Shown here in pieces: positions 1 through 13,100 of a stretch of DNA of 64,000 nucleotides (its first letter is position 1; each line of letters begins with the position of its first letter). The notes beneath the pieces were generated by a model. That model had not been told where the DNA came from. It worked only from the letters and a program-made list of their open reading frames with translations, and made no database searches. Source of the DNA: Angiostrongylus vasorum (Eukaryota; Nematoda; Chromadorea; Rhabditida; Metastrongylidae). The stretch covers positions 558,001 to 622,000 of the forward strand of contig JADANN010000375.1 of the NCBI GenBank assembly GCA_018806985.1, in the 5' to 3' direction. The position numbers and the translations under genes were made by a program.

Positions 1-469
1 TCTTATTTTCGGAATCCAGGAAAATACAAATAGATAGGGAAGCAGAGGTGGGGTGGTCACATAATAAGGAAAAGAGATGACGGATGGACGAAAAGAACAG
101 TGAAGTGAACTTCAATGGATTTGAAGCGTCTTCTTGAAGGACCACCCAAACGGTGGAGGCGGACATGTTAATGACTAACGTGAGCATCTCCATTTGAAGA
201 TGGAAACGGTTTTAGGAATTCGGAATGAGCTTTGCCAACCGTCAGTATTTTCGAAGAAGGGAAACATGGATGATGACTGTGTAAGAGAAAAACAAATGGG
301 AACTGTACGAGGGAAGCACTATCCAATTATTTCACATACCTTCTCTGGTTACAATCGATTCAGTTGATCACTAGTTTTGTACTGTTATCGAAAAACTCCG
401 TTTGAACACAGTGAACTTAATTTTAACTTATTATTTACTGCCTACTCTTTTTTAATGGCAAGCTATATT

Positions 470-650
470 GCGAAATATAACTTCAATGATGCTGAGACAT
501 TTGCAAAACTCTGGACCGCAGGTGTCTGCGGTGGGGAAGAACGCGCTATTACCCTTTCAGAGGGCTAACGCGTTCGCCATCACACCTTGCAGGTCCTTCG
601 TTTCGCCTGTCTATCAGCTAGTTCTATCTGTGAACTTAGTTCTCAAGGTC
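470..650 (-). mobile_element. S2 repeat, tRNA-like
   Basis: The minus strand carries GTGTGATGGCGAACGCGTTAG and CGCGTTCTTCCCC, A- and B-box-like as in a tRNA-derived SINE. The motif recurs near 16.4, 25.1, 25.4, 28.3, 28.6, 42.0, 42.2, 47.55 and 47.7 kb. Confidence 0.5.
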
Positions 651-899
651 GTTTTTATATTGCCCTCGGCCGCGTCGAATATAGCCACAACATCTGTCAT
701 CTGGAGCTCTTCGTTTTGTCTTTTGAACATCCAAAATCCTGAAAAATATTTTTGCTGTCGGAATTACCAAAACAAATCCGACCAAGTGTGGAAATAAACA
801 AAGTATTATATGCGTGGTATTATGTTCAAATTATGGAATTCGGTTAGGCGAAAATCCAAAGATTACAGGAAAATTCAGCAACAAAACAATGACCAAAAG

Positions 900-1450
900 T
901 TATGGAATGCCTTAACCTTCTATTTAGTGCCTATTCTTCTACATGGCAGAGTGTTATGTTGAGTACAACTACAAGGATGCTGAGATATGAGCAACACTCG
1001 GAAGTTCATTTAGGATTGAAGCCCTCGATTACCCCTCACCGTGAGCTCACTGTATCACCGTTGCCTTGCTTTGCCTTTTCCCAGCCAACTTACTACATCA
1101 ACTGTGCCATCAGCGGTCACCCGTCAACGGAAATAATTTTACCAGGACAAATGAAATTGAGTTCGGTTAGCTGGACTTGCAGTCAAAATTACAGTGCTTA
1201 ATTTTTTCTTGCTGCCTGTTCTTTTTATCTATTCGTGTTCCTGCCTTCTTCCTGAAATCACTCCGATTGACAGGTGATTGCTGATAGCAACAGCAGACCA
1301 AAAAATTGGCTGAGAGAAGCGCAAAGCAAAGATCTTGGTTGTTACTATAAAGAGCACGAACTCATGCCAAGAGTAGTCTTGAACTAGACGCCCAACTGAG
1401 GTACAGAGTTTTCCTCACATGTGAACACAGAGTTTTGAATTGCATTTCAT
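900..1450. repeat. S2-related dispersed repeat
   Basis: Shares the ACTACAAGGATGCTGAGATAT, CACCCGTCAACGG and CTCATGCCAAGAGTAG segments with the stretches at 3040-3660 and 25.2-25.6 kb. No coding content. Confidence 0.4.
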
Positions 1451-1539
1451 ATTCGCCATAATACAGAATGTTACAGGCTGATTTTTCGTCGATATACTGA
1501 ACACTCTACTGTGTTTTTCCAAGTTTGGTATAAGTTCAG

Positions 1540-1800
1540 GAATGATCGGTCCTCCCAACGGTTTACGGGCTCATCGTGGCTAGGTCCCTGCAATCCAACT
1601 GGGAACGCTTCCGCCCGTATCTTAGGGACTCCAGGGAGAATTGCTCGACAAGCATTCTACCACACTAAAGATGAAATGAAAGTCATCAGGGCAGCAACCA
1701 TAGTCACACGTAAAGGTTGAATGATCTTCGTGGACAAAGGATGCGAGGAAACGAATCGAATGTGAGAAGTGCTGGGATCCGCACAGTAGAAGTGAGTGAA
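1540..1800 (-). repeat. S3 dispersed repeat with an R3-type end
   Basis: The minus strand aligns with 28900-29160 and 62740-62900 (GGTTGCTGC, TAGAATGCT, CAATTC blocks). It ends in GATGAGCCCGTAAACCGTTG, the same terminal motif as R3. Confidence 0.45.
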
Positions 1801-3030
1801 GACGAGTCTTATAAAATAAAAAAAAGTTGTTACAGTTATGAAAACGAATTCGATGTCTTGTTTTTATTGTAAGCAGTTCTCTGCCCGCCTTGAATAGTCA
1901 AGAAATTGGAAGTTAGTTGTTGATATCTACATTACAAGTCTTCTGATGGAGCAATAAATTATCTCTGCCACAGATGTCGAGGATCTTTTTTTTGATGGCA
2001 GCATCTCTCTTTGACGGTATTCTTGGGCTTGATTAACCAGTGTTTTCCGTACAGAAGGTGAAACCTAGTATTCGAAAAACAGGGATAATTCGAACAACAT
2101 ACATTACTGTAAGAATATACAGAAGGAAAACGTCGGATGAGAACGCAGGTGTAGGTGAGAGAGTTTCGTAACTCTCCACAGTAAGTAAGTAAATCTTCGC
2201 AGAGTCGGTTACGCATTATTTGACCGAGCTTCGGTAGTACGGCGTACTGCCAATTCGTAACGTATACATTTGCCGTGATTTCTCGACTTTGCAATCTTCG
2301 TTAGATCCTCCTTGACAGTTGACGTGGTGTTCTTAAATGTTTGCCTAACCTCATATGGAAGCCCTGAGAACTCTGCAAAATGGTTATCTGAGAAACATTT
2401 TCTTCAAAAAAACGACATTTCTGAAAATTATTATTTGTTGCAAGTTGATCGAATTTAGTTATCCGACAATTTTGCTGTTGTCTACCCCCACCTCTGCCCA
2501 TGGGCCGCAGAGTTCGATTTTCGATTAGTTCGATCTTATCAATGAAAAAAGTTGCGATCCATAAGCGGAATTGATTGTACAGCATGAAGGTCCATCAGAC
2601 GTAAATAGCAGGTTAAGGGTCTACTGGCCCAGCACTGAACGATATTCCTAAAGAAGACCAAAACGCACAAGTTGCCGCTGAATCCACATGAAATTCTGAA
2701 GAAGTGTGTAGATAATGGGTAAAGGAATCGAGTTGAAGAAGCGCCGGGTCACTGAAGGTGTAGTCACTGAAAGAAGGAACTGTGTTTTGAAGTACTTCCA
2801 AAAAAGCGCGTGCAATACAGCTACAAAACCTTTCATCTGGAGTTTTCATTGGGCTCGTTGGAACACCAACAATTTGCAAAAGTGTTTCCCTGCCGTCAAA
2901 ATTATCGATGCAAATCCAACCAAGTGTTAAAATAAACATAGGATTATATGCGTGGTATTACATTTAAATTACGGGATTCAAGTGAGTGAAAATACAAAGA
3001 TTAAAGGACAATTCGGCGACAAAACAATGA
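1800..3030. other. No gene recognised
   Basis: AT-rich DNA with short open frames on both strands but no domain, paralogue or splice-site pattern supporting any of them. Confidence 0.4.
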
Positions 3031-3039
3031 TCAAAAGTT

Positions 3040-3660
3040 ATGGGAGGTCTTAACTTCTATTTACAGTCTACTCTTTTACACGGCAGGGTAGTATCTGAGT
3101 TACACCTTAGAGGATGCTATGATATCAGCCAAACTTCGAATCTCAGTTATGCTTCAAACCCACGGTTACCGTTGCCGTGGGTTCGCTGCTATCCATGAGA
3201 CACCAGTCGATGCTTTTGCTTAACCTTTTTCTCATCCCGTTTTTAACCTAACAGTGCTATCAACAGTTATCCGCTAGCGGGAATAATATGGAGAGTGCAC
3301 TGTGGCACTGAACCCAGTTAAGCTGTAACTGGAGTCGAGATCACAGTGTTTAATTTTTTATTTACTACTCGTTCTTTTTCGCCCATTCTTAACCGTGTCT
3401 TCCTCCCAAGATCACTCATTTTGAAGGATTAGGATGGTGGAACCGACAAATTAGAGACATGGCTGAAAGAGGCAAAACAAGAGCCTCGGTTGATGTCGTT
3501 GATATCACATGAATTCCGGTAAGAATCATCGATGGTTCGAAGCCCAGCTGAGACTTCGAGTTTTGCTCATATATCATCAACCTTACGGTTATGGAGAGTT
3601 GAACTTGTCATTCACATTTGCGACAACACAGTAAGCCATAGGCTGATTTTTAATAGATAA
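3040..3660. repeat. S2-related dispersed repeat
   Basis: Aligns with 900-1450, including a CAGTTATCCGCTAGCGGGA segment and a variant tRNA-like head near 3490-3580 (GGTTCGAAGCCCAGC). No open frame is supported. Confidence 0.4.
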
Positions 3661-3669
3661 ATTGAATAC

Positions 3670-6040
3670 AGCGATTAGTTATCTTTTGGATTCTGCTTTA
3701 TCAAATTAACCACTTCCTGCATCACTACATTCATGCAATTCGATATCGTTAAAGTGGTATTCATAATTCCCTTCTCAATATGGTAACTAAGGTAGTCGGC
3801 TATCTAACGATCAATTAACTCTAGCCTAATTGGGAGACTATGTGTCGTTAGCGTCCTAAAACTTATTGGCAGTTCACTGATGAGGGCTGTTCCATTGCAG
3901 GCTTTCGGAAAAGAAAAGCGAGCAAGTGTTATATCATCTGCTAAAATATCTGTTTGATTACTTTGGGACATACGTAACTGAACTTCTCCAAGTACACACC
4001 GCCAATTTCTCTCAAACTCGACACCAATCGTGGGCAGCAGAAGAAAAGCTTTCATTTTCTACAATTACCACTTCAGAAAAGCCTACTTTTAACAGGCAGT
4101 GGTGAGCTGGTACTCGGACTGCATCTGGAGACCACACAACGTACCTCTGCGAAAGACATGATTCGCGTAATAGAATCGAGACAGTGCAGTTAAATTGCTT
4201 TGTACTGCAGTTTTGCTGGCTTTAGGGCCGTAGCTCATTCTTTTTAGTGGTTTTTGTAACCAGGTTCGTAGGATCCTCCAAGGCCACATCACTAATTTGT
4301 GAATTTAGAATGAAATAGGGCCTTTTAATGGATCATGACCATTTTAAAGATTTTTTAAATGTGGTTTTGTTTTGCGGTAAATGACGCGTTGAAAGCTTCA
4401 CGTCGACAAAGAAAATTATATATTTATATTGAGATGCACGGGAATCCAATCGATGGGCTTCTCTCTTTCCTTACTCAGATTCATGTAGGCCTTTACTAAA
4501 ACAGTCCACAAAATAGAACACAATAAGTCGAAGCCTGTGATTTGTTTGTGGATTACATCTTGCAAGAAACGAACTTTGCATTAGGAAGGCTCAGAAATAA
4601 AAACTACCCGCTCCCAGATCGTGGATAAGTAGTAATCCGTACATTTACTTCGTAAATTCCAAGCAACCCATTCGTGTCACTACTGATAAAAAACTAATGA
4701 AAACGTCTGGGTAATATTAAAAAGCATTAAACGAAATCCAGCCTTATGGCTCTCGCCTGAGCCACCCAGGTTTGGTGTTGGACAGGGACAATTTGAAACA
4801 ATACTTTTGAGTTGCTATTATAAACAGGTAGATGAATGATGGATCTACGAGTGCAGATGGTTCTGACCAACGACTCGAGCATGATCATTGTGTATTGTGA
4901 TAATCACGTCTTCATAAACGAATGTACAGTGCTCTTCTACCGGAATCCATTGACTGAACGTCTTTACGCCATCTGCATGATTTAGTTTTCCGTCACAGCT
5001 TGAAACAATTCAGAGGCCCGTAGCTTAAATGTTGCACTGTGTTTAAGCACTTTTTTCTTCATTGACCTAGAGCTCTAGTTTCTGTAGGAGTTTATACGGT
5101 GGTAAATAGTTAAGGTAAACTTCTGGTAGTAATGCAAAAAAATTTACAAGGATTTAAATATTTGGACTTTTTCGAAACGTTCCAAAATCGTCTATAAAAG
5201 CTATGTATTTCTCATATCGGCTTCAAACACAGGGTTAAAGAGTGAGACAAACAGGTACGACGAAAAGCACGTGTTAAAATACGTCCATTAGAGTTCGCTT
5301 TTTTCGTTTGCCCAAAAGAGACACTTCTACAAAACTCAAAGAATATTCTTTCAAAGTTGATAAACTGAACACAAAATCTGTTTACCCCATTCTTATGCGG
5401 CATACCAAGAAACCCTGGCACGTGAAAGGCATGATGGGTGAGTGACCTTTACTGTCGCACCATTTAAATAAGTAAACAAGAAAGGGAGGTATGAGTGCTA
5501 TATGCATCACAACCACGTTAGTAAAATTATATGCATTATTTCCGTAACAATAATCAAATTTAATCCCTGATACCCACGAAAACGCATGGATTAACGACAC
5601 AGGCGTAAACGCTATTAGCATAAACACTCTGATGGACCTTATAAAAATGGAAATCCTACGAATTTCCCATTCAGTTCAACCGAACTCGATGTCGTTTTTT
5701 TTTGAGGGGTAAGAGGGCGAGGCGGTGGCCTTTCTCATTTCTTATGTCAGCTCTTTTATAAAATATTTCTAAGCTTTTGCAACGAAAAGGACTCTTTTTT
5801 TTACCAAGATACACTGATCATTCTAATGAAAATTACTTGGCAGTAATTCAGCGAATTTCTTACTCCTTTGCATGCAATAAGGTCTGAATCAGTGGACTCT
5901 CACCATGTTGCGCAATAATTTTAATTCAAATAGAACGAGACGTAAAGAACATCCTTATTCAGAAGCAGAACTCGTAATAATCAAAAACTCGCCTTCAATT
6001 GGTTTTATAAACTTTCAAATATAGTCAGATCTAAGCATAT
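3670..6040. other. No firm gene; one hydrophobic open stretch
   Basis: Mostly featureless. On the minus strand 5695-5382 stays open and encodes a hydrophobic segment (FMLIAFTPVSLIHAFSW; MHIALIPPFLVYLFKW) that could be two membrane spans. I cannot place it in a family, and no second exon is evident. Confidence 0.2.
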
Positions 6041-6049
6041 CTATCCGAT

Positions 6050-6330
6050 GCTGGAGGCGCCTGTGGCGCAGTGGTCGGTGGTACCCTGCAATACACACGT
6101 GGAATCGATCTCCGCTCCCATGGCTCACCAAGCCTTCCATCCCTCTTGGTTCGGCAAATTGGTATCAGATTTGTCTGGAAGGATAGCAGTACTGGCTCGA
6201 TACATCGGAGGCCACCGCGAGTCATTGTTAAGGGCAAATATGCATTCAATCATCTCCAAATAATGCTTAATAAAGTCGCATGCAAAGCACATCCGTAGGG
6301 ATTGATCAACGCCGACAGCTTTATCGCTTT
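6050..6330 (+). mobile_element. S1 SINE, tRNA-like head
   Basis: The head has a box A-like TGGCGCAGTGGTCGG and a box B-like GGAATCGATC. The body is shared with at least ten more copies in the window (about 270 bp; it contains GGCTCGATACATCGG and ends GATTGATCAACGCCGA). Copies are about 75-85% alike by eye. Confidence 0.7.
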
Positions 6331-6754
6331 TTTCATCAAATGTTATTATCGTGGTGGGCATTCTAATAGCACCACTATCTTAAGAGCTGCATCAAGTAAA
6401 AACAAGTGTCTAATGCGTAGACGATCTTCCAGTGGTCTTAAGAATCACCTTGAATCGTGTTAAGTGCGACGCTTTTTCTAAGAGATATCAATGGTCATCT
6501 TATTTGAACGAACACCTGGTGTTGTCAGTGTAATCGAGCAGTTTTTTATTCATTTAACTTGATGTAAATCCGAAGTTCTGTACAGATAGAGATCTCTGAA
6601 GACCGCCCATCAGCTCATCAGAAATCCAAACAAAACTAGCTATTATGCAGAAGATAATCAGAAATTGGCTTCAAAAGCAGCTGTCAATTGTTTGGAAACA
6701 AGACGATGTTTATTACAACAATTGTTAAAAGGTAGTAAAAGGATAAGGGATAAA

Positions 6755-7015
6755 ACTCTCGGCGTGGCCAATCGCTGAGGGATGCGCCATGCATTCGACT
6801 TCATTGAGCATCGTTGGAGGTGATTGAACGCATATCTGGCCTTTAGAATGACTCGCGGTGGCCTACCGATGTATCGGGCGAGTCTTGCTGTCCTCCCAGA
6901 CAAGCAATTTGTCGACACTGGAGGGATGAAAGATGGTGAGACATGGGCGCAGGGATCGATTCCACGTGTGTGCCGCAGTGGCACCTCCAACCACTGCCCC
7001 ATACGCGCCCCTAAA
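6755..7015 (-). mobile_element. S1 SINE upstream of gene A
   Basis: Minus-strand copy ending about 130 bp before the gene A start codon, inside the presumed outron. It forms an inverted pair with the copy at 6050-6330. Confidence 0.7.
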
Positions 7016-7129
7016 AGGTAGTAACGTTTCAATATTTGGTGATGGAATGTGTGGCGACGTTCCGAAATGAATTAACCTCTCTAATTCTGCATGATTCATG
7101 GAATACCAAGCATGTCAATGATTTTTTAA

Positions 7130-7149
7130 CAAAATACCTTTCAGTAATG
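7130..7149 (+). promoter_or_regulatory. Probable spliced-leader acceptor and start codon of gene A
   Basis: A strong 3' splice site (CCTTTCAG, ending 7144) lies 2 nt before the ATG at 7147. No matching 5' exon with a donor was recognised. In nematodes this arrangement is typical of SL trans-splicing, and C and D have the same design. It supports the chosen start against an in-frame ATG at 7036, which lies inside the presumed outron. Confidence 0.55.
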
Positions 7150-10100
7150 AAGACTACCTTCGTTTTCGTTACGCTCTTGGTCATGCTTTACGCCGAGACT
7201 TACAAGATGGTTCTTCGCTCAACCGGATCGCGCAGAGCCCGTATGAGCAAGTAAGAGCTATGAGCAATTTTGCTGTTCAATTTTCCAGAAAAAAACCTTG
7301 AGTAGGGCTGAATGTGAAAAGACAACGTAAACACAGATCCTAACTCCCACTATCGACTTTAACCAACAATTCTAACGTCGGTCTGGGAACCCTATTTGCT
7401 ATAACTAACCGTAAACTATCTTACCATCATATTGGCTTGACGTCTTAGTTCGTTGAATTTCGCAGCTTTCTTAATTTTTTCAAGATTTTTTTTAATTTCA
7501 ATCAAATTCTGAGTGAAGTAGGCGACCTTTTCGGTACCACATAAAATATCGGAACGTCAGGAGGAAAAGAGTTGTGATAAAGCATTCCATTTACGAAGAT
7601 GTGGTCAGTTACAATTAGTCGCTCCTCGTGATAGTCTCATTTTTTCCAAAGGGATATTAGTGATTTAAAAATTTCAAAAGTCCATTGTTACGAGGACACC
7701 AAATTTAGTGTCAATGATTTTGTCAATGATGACTCAATGATGACTTTTATTGTCTTTGTTCTTTCATATTGAGGATAAGTTTCTTTTTCATTATTACTAG
7801 CACAGCATCTCTTGCTCTCATTGTCTCGGTCACTCTAACGACGTCGCCATGATCTTTATAGTCCTCAGATCGTAACCTGCGATTTAATGTACAGTGAAGT
7901 TTCCACATGAAACTCTACAAACGTTAAAGATTAGTGTAGAGTTTCTACTTTTAGATTTTCAACCCACTGGAACGAAGTAAAAAATCGTTGAAATATTTAG
8001 CGATGAACCCAAGCGGAACTATCCGTTGACGAAGGATCCTCTTTATTTTCAAGGACCTACAAAGCGCTTGGTGGCATTCCTCGACTACTATGATGATCTT
8101 TATCTCGGAAACGTCACGATAGGAACGCCAGGTTACTGGTTTAACACTAATAAAACGTTGATATATTTATTTATATGATCTTACAAACTGATCTTCTTGA
8201 GCTGATGCGAGGTTGGTATAGGTCCTCGTTGTCGTCGTAGTTGTTGTTTTTGTTGCTGTTGTTCTTGTTGGTCGATGGCTGACGTTTCGGCGATTTCGCC
8301 TTTCTAGAGCCTGGACGTATTTTATATAAGAACACTTTAATTATTCGGTGGAGAAAAGGCTAAAGTATTAATGAAGACCAAATTTTTTAAAAAAGACTAC
8401 ACACCGTGATGTTACGAGTGGGACTGGCCCATGCGTTGTTCACATGGGGCCGTGAGAGGCACACCCAGGGGGTAGCAAAATCATTTTGAAATAGTGCGCC
8501 AGGTCACGTGTGATAGCGAGGCATTCGGCTTCCCGGTTCATCTTTGGATTTCTGAAATTTATCCAAAACGCCTCGAGAGTTTTGGCGTTCATGTTTTCGA
8601 TTCCTGCGCTAGGATCCGCACAGTCACTTCCAACTCATCGCCTTTGTGCTTTTGTGCACTATGCGTACCTACAGGAGTGTTTTGACGAATTTTGACTTCC
8701 CCATCTAGATGTTCCCTTATGCGAACTAATAAAACAATCTTGGAAAAATTCGTCAAATAATTTTCTGTGAACAGCAAAGCAATGGCGCCTTTTATAGAAA
8801 TGCGTCGGTCAGATTCCAACAGTGCAGAACGAGGTGCCTAGGAAATATTTGACATTACTGTGTTTTGCGTTAACGTATGCGTTAGAAACTTGGTCGCTGA
8901 ATAAACAGGATGAAAAGTCACTCTCCGTTATTGAACGCGCAGTCGAAATGACAATGCTAGGAATATCCCGTATCACGCAAGCAAGGGTAAGGATCCGAAG
9001 CTCCGACCTGCGTCAAAGACCAAAAATCAAGGTGTTGTTCTGTACGCCAAACAGTCGAGGATAAGGTGGGCCGACATGTAATGCGTATGAATGACAACCG
9101 ATGGACAAGAGCCGTTAGTGACTGGATTCCTCGGTATGTTAAAAGCACTGCAGGAGGACCACCGACGTCATGGTCAGAGTTCTTCACGAAAAGCCTAGAA
9201 GAAAGATATGGTGCTCTACGAGTCCATAGAGGGAGCAGAACCCACTAGGCTACTCCTGCACGCGACAGGGGAAAAATGGAAGATTTACTGGCGCCTACTC
9301 GAGTCATTCGACGATCAACAGGACTACAGGTGATGCAGGTGATACTATGTTTTGGAAAATACATTAGGAAAATTGACTGTCCGAAACTCACTGCTTTGCA
9401 AAACGTTCAAAGGAAGACATTTTTAACCAGTTTGTTCCTTTCAGAGTTGTGAAAGGGAAAGTTGTTATGTCGCTGATTGTATTCAGTGCTTTTCTCTCTT
9501 CCATGACGAAGGAGAGAGAGAGAAAGGGAGAGAAAAGAGCTAAATAACTGAGCTCTGTTCCATTCAAAAAAAAGTTCGGCTTTTATTTCCTTAGTCGAAA
9601 ACTACACGTTTAAAACAGCAAAAAATTCAGGAATGACTAAGAGTTAGAACACAATATTGCATCATTTTCGAATATATCCTAAGAAAGACAACTCTCGGAA
9701 ATTTAGTGATTTTCCTACTTTTTTTCTTTACTTTTTCTCTTTCTTCTTTACTTAATGTGTTTACTTTTTCTCTTTCCACAGAAATCTTCTAGACATTTTA
9801 CATTACGCATTCCTTAGCCCATTTCTTTTACTGGATTCCAGGCAAACTACAACATGAAATGAACAATCGATGGTTTTAAACCAATTCCTGTCAATTCTAT
9901 TTTAAGCAACAACGGTTATTCTTATAGCAGTTAGTCAATGTTATGCAATACGTTCAACTTTAGGCCAAGCTATGTCTCTGTTGATGGACACCGGCTCGGC
10001 TACCCTATGGGTATTCGACACCACCTGCAGGTCAATTAGCTGCATTGGTGTTCCTGGTAGTGGTTTTACTAGGCGCAGATTTAACACAAGGAGTTCGTCA

Positions 10101-13100
10101 ACATTCGCCAGACAACGGAGATCGATCGATCTTCAGTATGGAGCTGGCCGCTGCAGTGGACCCATTGGAAGAGACGTCGTCTCATTCGCCGGTAACGATC
10201 TAGACATTTTGCATCACCTGAATGAAATCAAAATGTGTGGATATAATAACATTGGAACTTACTACTTGAGTAAACTGCAATTCTAACAACAACTCTTTCT
10301 TAACACTTGATCAACCAGTAGAAATATTGAGTTCCCTGTCCGATTGATACCTTCCTTACAATCTACTTGTTATCGCCGTACTTACTTGGATACTTGGATA
10401 GTGGATGGCCTATCCTCACTGATTATGCAGGCCCTAGCAAAATCTCCACTTTTTAGGAGATTTGCTGGTTTAGCCATTGTAGTTCTCTGGAATCTCGAGG
10501 TCAGTCTGACCAAAGTCTGCCCCCAGGTCACCACCACAGGCAGTCGCAGCTCTTGTGGATCAGAGGAAGATTTGCCGCCATGTGAATAACTTGATACCAG
10601 GTCGGTGACGGATCCTGGTATCGGCTTACTCTTAGCTAGGCTTCGAGATGCAAACGCCGGACTCATTCTCAGCTTGGGAGACCTTGCCAGTGGGATAAAT
10701 CCCCCTGCTGTACATCGCAGCCCGACACCCAGGTACACCTCCCAATCACGATGAGGCGGTAAACCGTTGGGAGGACTACCGCCGTACTGAATTCTTTAAT
10801 TTCAAATCCACGCAACACCAATTTATTTCTGTGTTTCCATCAGTTTGGCCTTCCAATTCAGCAGTGCAAAAGCGAAGAAGTACTGGTTCATAATGCCGTT
10901 ACAGGTGCAACGATCGAAAATCAAGAGTTTGTAAGTGTCACGGAAGCAGACAACTCCTTCTTCTACATGCCCATTGACGGGATCCTCGGGCTGGGTAGGC
11001 CAGCGATCGCCGTAGGCGGGGTCAATTTCAGATATTGCAAAAAACAAGATGAATTCATTTTCCAACTCAGGAATGAAAATGTTTTGGGAAAAAAATATAG
11101 TGTTTCAGGTCACTTCACCCATTCAAAACATACTCTCGAGCCTGGACGCTTCACTCTTCACCGTTTGGTTGGACAAGAAGGTGAAATAAATGATAGAAAT
11201 ACGTTTCACATAAAAAATAACTCTTCATGGTTTCATGATTATAATTTGTGCCTTATTTTCCAGGGGCGTGAGTAACGCAGTGGTTGCAAGTGTCCTGCAA
11301 TAAATATGGGATCGATCCTAACGTTCCAGGCTCACCAAGCTTTCCATCTTTCCGGGGTCGGTAAATTGGTGCCGTACCCGTCCTAGAAGATAACAGCACT
11401 GACGCGATTCATCTACACCTACCGCAGCTCATTCTGTAGGGCAGATACGCATTCAGTCGCCGCTAGCAATGCTGATGAAGTCGAATGCTTGAGGCTACCA
11501 CCTAGGATTGATCAGCGCCGAAAGGCTTATAATTTATCCTTTATCTTAATCTTAATTTGCGAAACAATCGCTGGTTTTAAAAAAGAAACTATTGTCAATG
11601 CAGCATGCCGTTAGGAAGAAAAAGCTGCAGAACATGATTCGATTAGTGAAATTGCATCGAAAACGAGGGTTCCATCACCATTGCTCTGCACTTTATTTGT
11701 TTATAAATCTGTAACTTCATCTTGCGACCAGGAATTTTAAAGGTCAATACAAAACATACTAGAAACATTGGACGTCGGATAGGGGATTAGTGGCACCACA
11801 ATAGAGGCGGTGCATGTTCAGCAGCGCGCATGTTTTAGCCAATACGCACGACACACACGGCTTACTCTTCGCAAGAATTCATTACGTGTGTATAAAAGTC
11901 GTCGGTTTAGACTGTAGAAATTTGAGAGAGAAATTTTCAAGAATAGCTAAAACTGCTATTGGTTCCCTGTCTCATTTTGACCTGTCTCCGTGTTCAAATG
12001 CGATGTCTAACTTTGATATTCACCATTGGTTTTTGTATCTCAAGCAAACTCCCAAACCTGAGGAAAATTTCGACATTCTTGTTTGAAAACCTAACAAAGA
12101 GTAGAAGTAATCCAGGAAAACACACGAGTTAGCAGAGGCTAACTCTTGCCCAGAACAGCAAAACTAAAGCGCACTGTACAGAAAAGGTCGTGTATCTCCA
12201 AGAGACAGGCCTATTGTTCACTCTAAAACGTGATGGAGACGAGCGTAAATATGCTCGGATCTTCTTAGAGATCCTCTGTGATTAACAAGAATACCGATGT
12301 GCAGATGGTAAAAAAAACATCTAGGGCGGTCTCAAATTTTTTTCGTATTGCTCAGCATTATGAGGCTTTTCTTTAGGTGTTATTTATTCTTCTTTTTCAT
12401 GGATTTTTTAAATTGACTTTGTGGTCACTGAAGTAAAAGCTGCACAAACATTTCATCTATTCACAGTTGAACTGAACTTGATTTATCAGATGAAATAAAC
12501 CTTGTGCTAGTGAGAACCTACTTTCAGCGCTCTACGGCAGTCAAGACCGCCGGTCTGATCACATTCGGTGCTATCAACGCCATCAACTGCCAGTCACAAA
12601 TCAATTACGTACCACTCTCCAATGAAAAACACTGGCAGTTCGCTATCGAAGGCTTTTCTATTGGGAGGTTCTCGCAGATCAAACGCGAAGAGGTAAGATG
12701 AACGAGGGTTAACAGTGATACTGGATCAAAATAGGGGTACTCCTAAACGGGAGCGATCTTAGTGGCTCGTCTACGTCACGAAAAAATGGGCAACTATAAC
12801 ATTTCCTTCCGAAAATGAAGCCGATCGGACCCATTTGTTCAAGGGAAAAAAGACGAAATATTTTTAAAACCAGCATTCATTTGACCTTAGCATGGAAAAA
12901 TAAATATCACGGTTTATTTCGGAGCTTACAGTAGTTTGTTATGATTTTCTCCTTGGGCGGCTGTTTAGACGCTATTGCCATTCGTTCAGTACTCCACTCC
13001 ACTCGATTCGAATCGTTCCCATGCTAAGAATATATGCATCCCGAAACGTTAGACACAATAAATTCTGTAGGTAATTCTAGAAAACAGGTGTTCTATTTGA

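Noticed and set aside
377..568. Recurrent peptide FAKLxTAGVCGGERT in several open frames (0.5, 25.0, 42.2, 47.6 kb)
   Set aside because: It is the translation of the S2 interspersed repeat, appears in fragments with stops and in both orientations, and is not a protein family.
10344..10738. Open frames of 81 and 118 codons in intron 3 of gene A
   Set aside because: They lie in the R3 repeat, whose other copies do not keep the frames.
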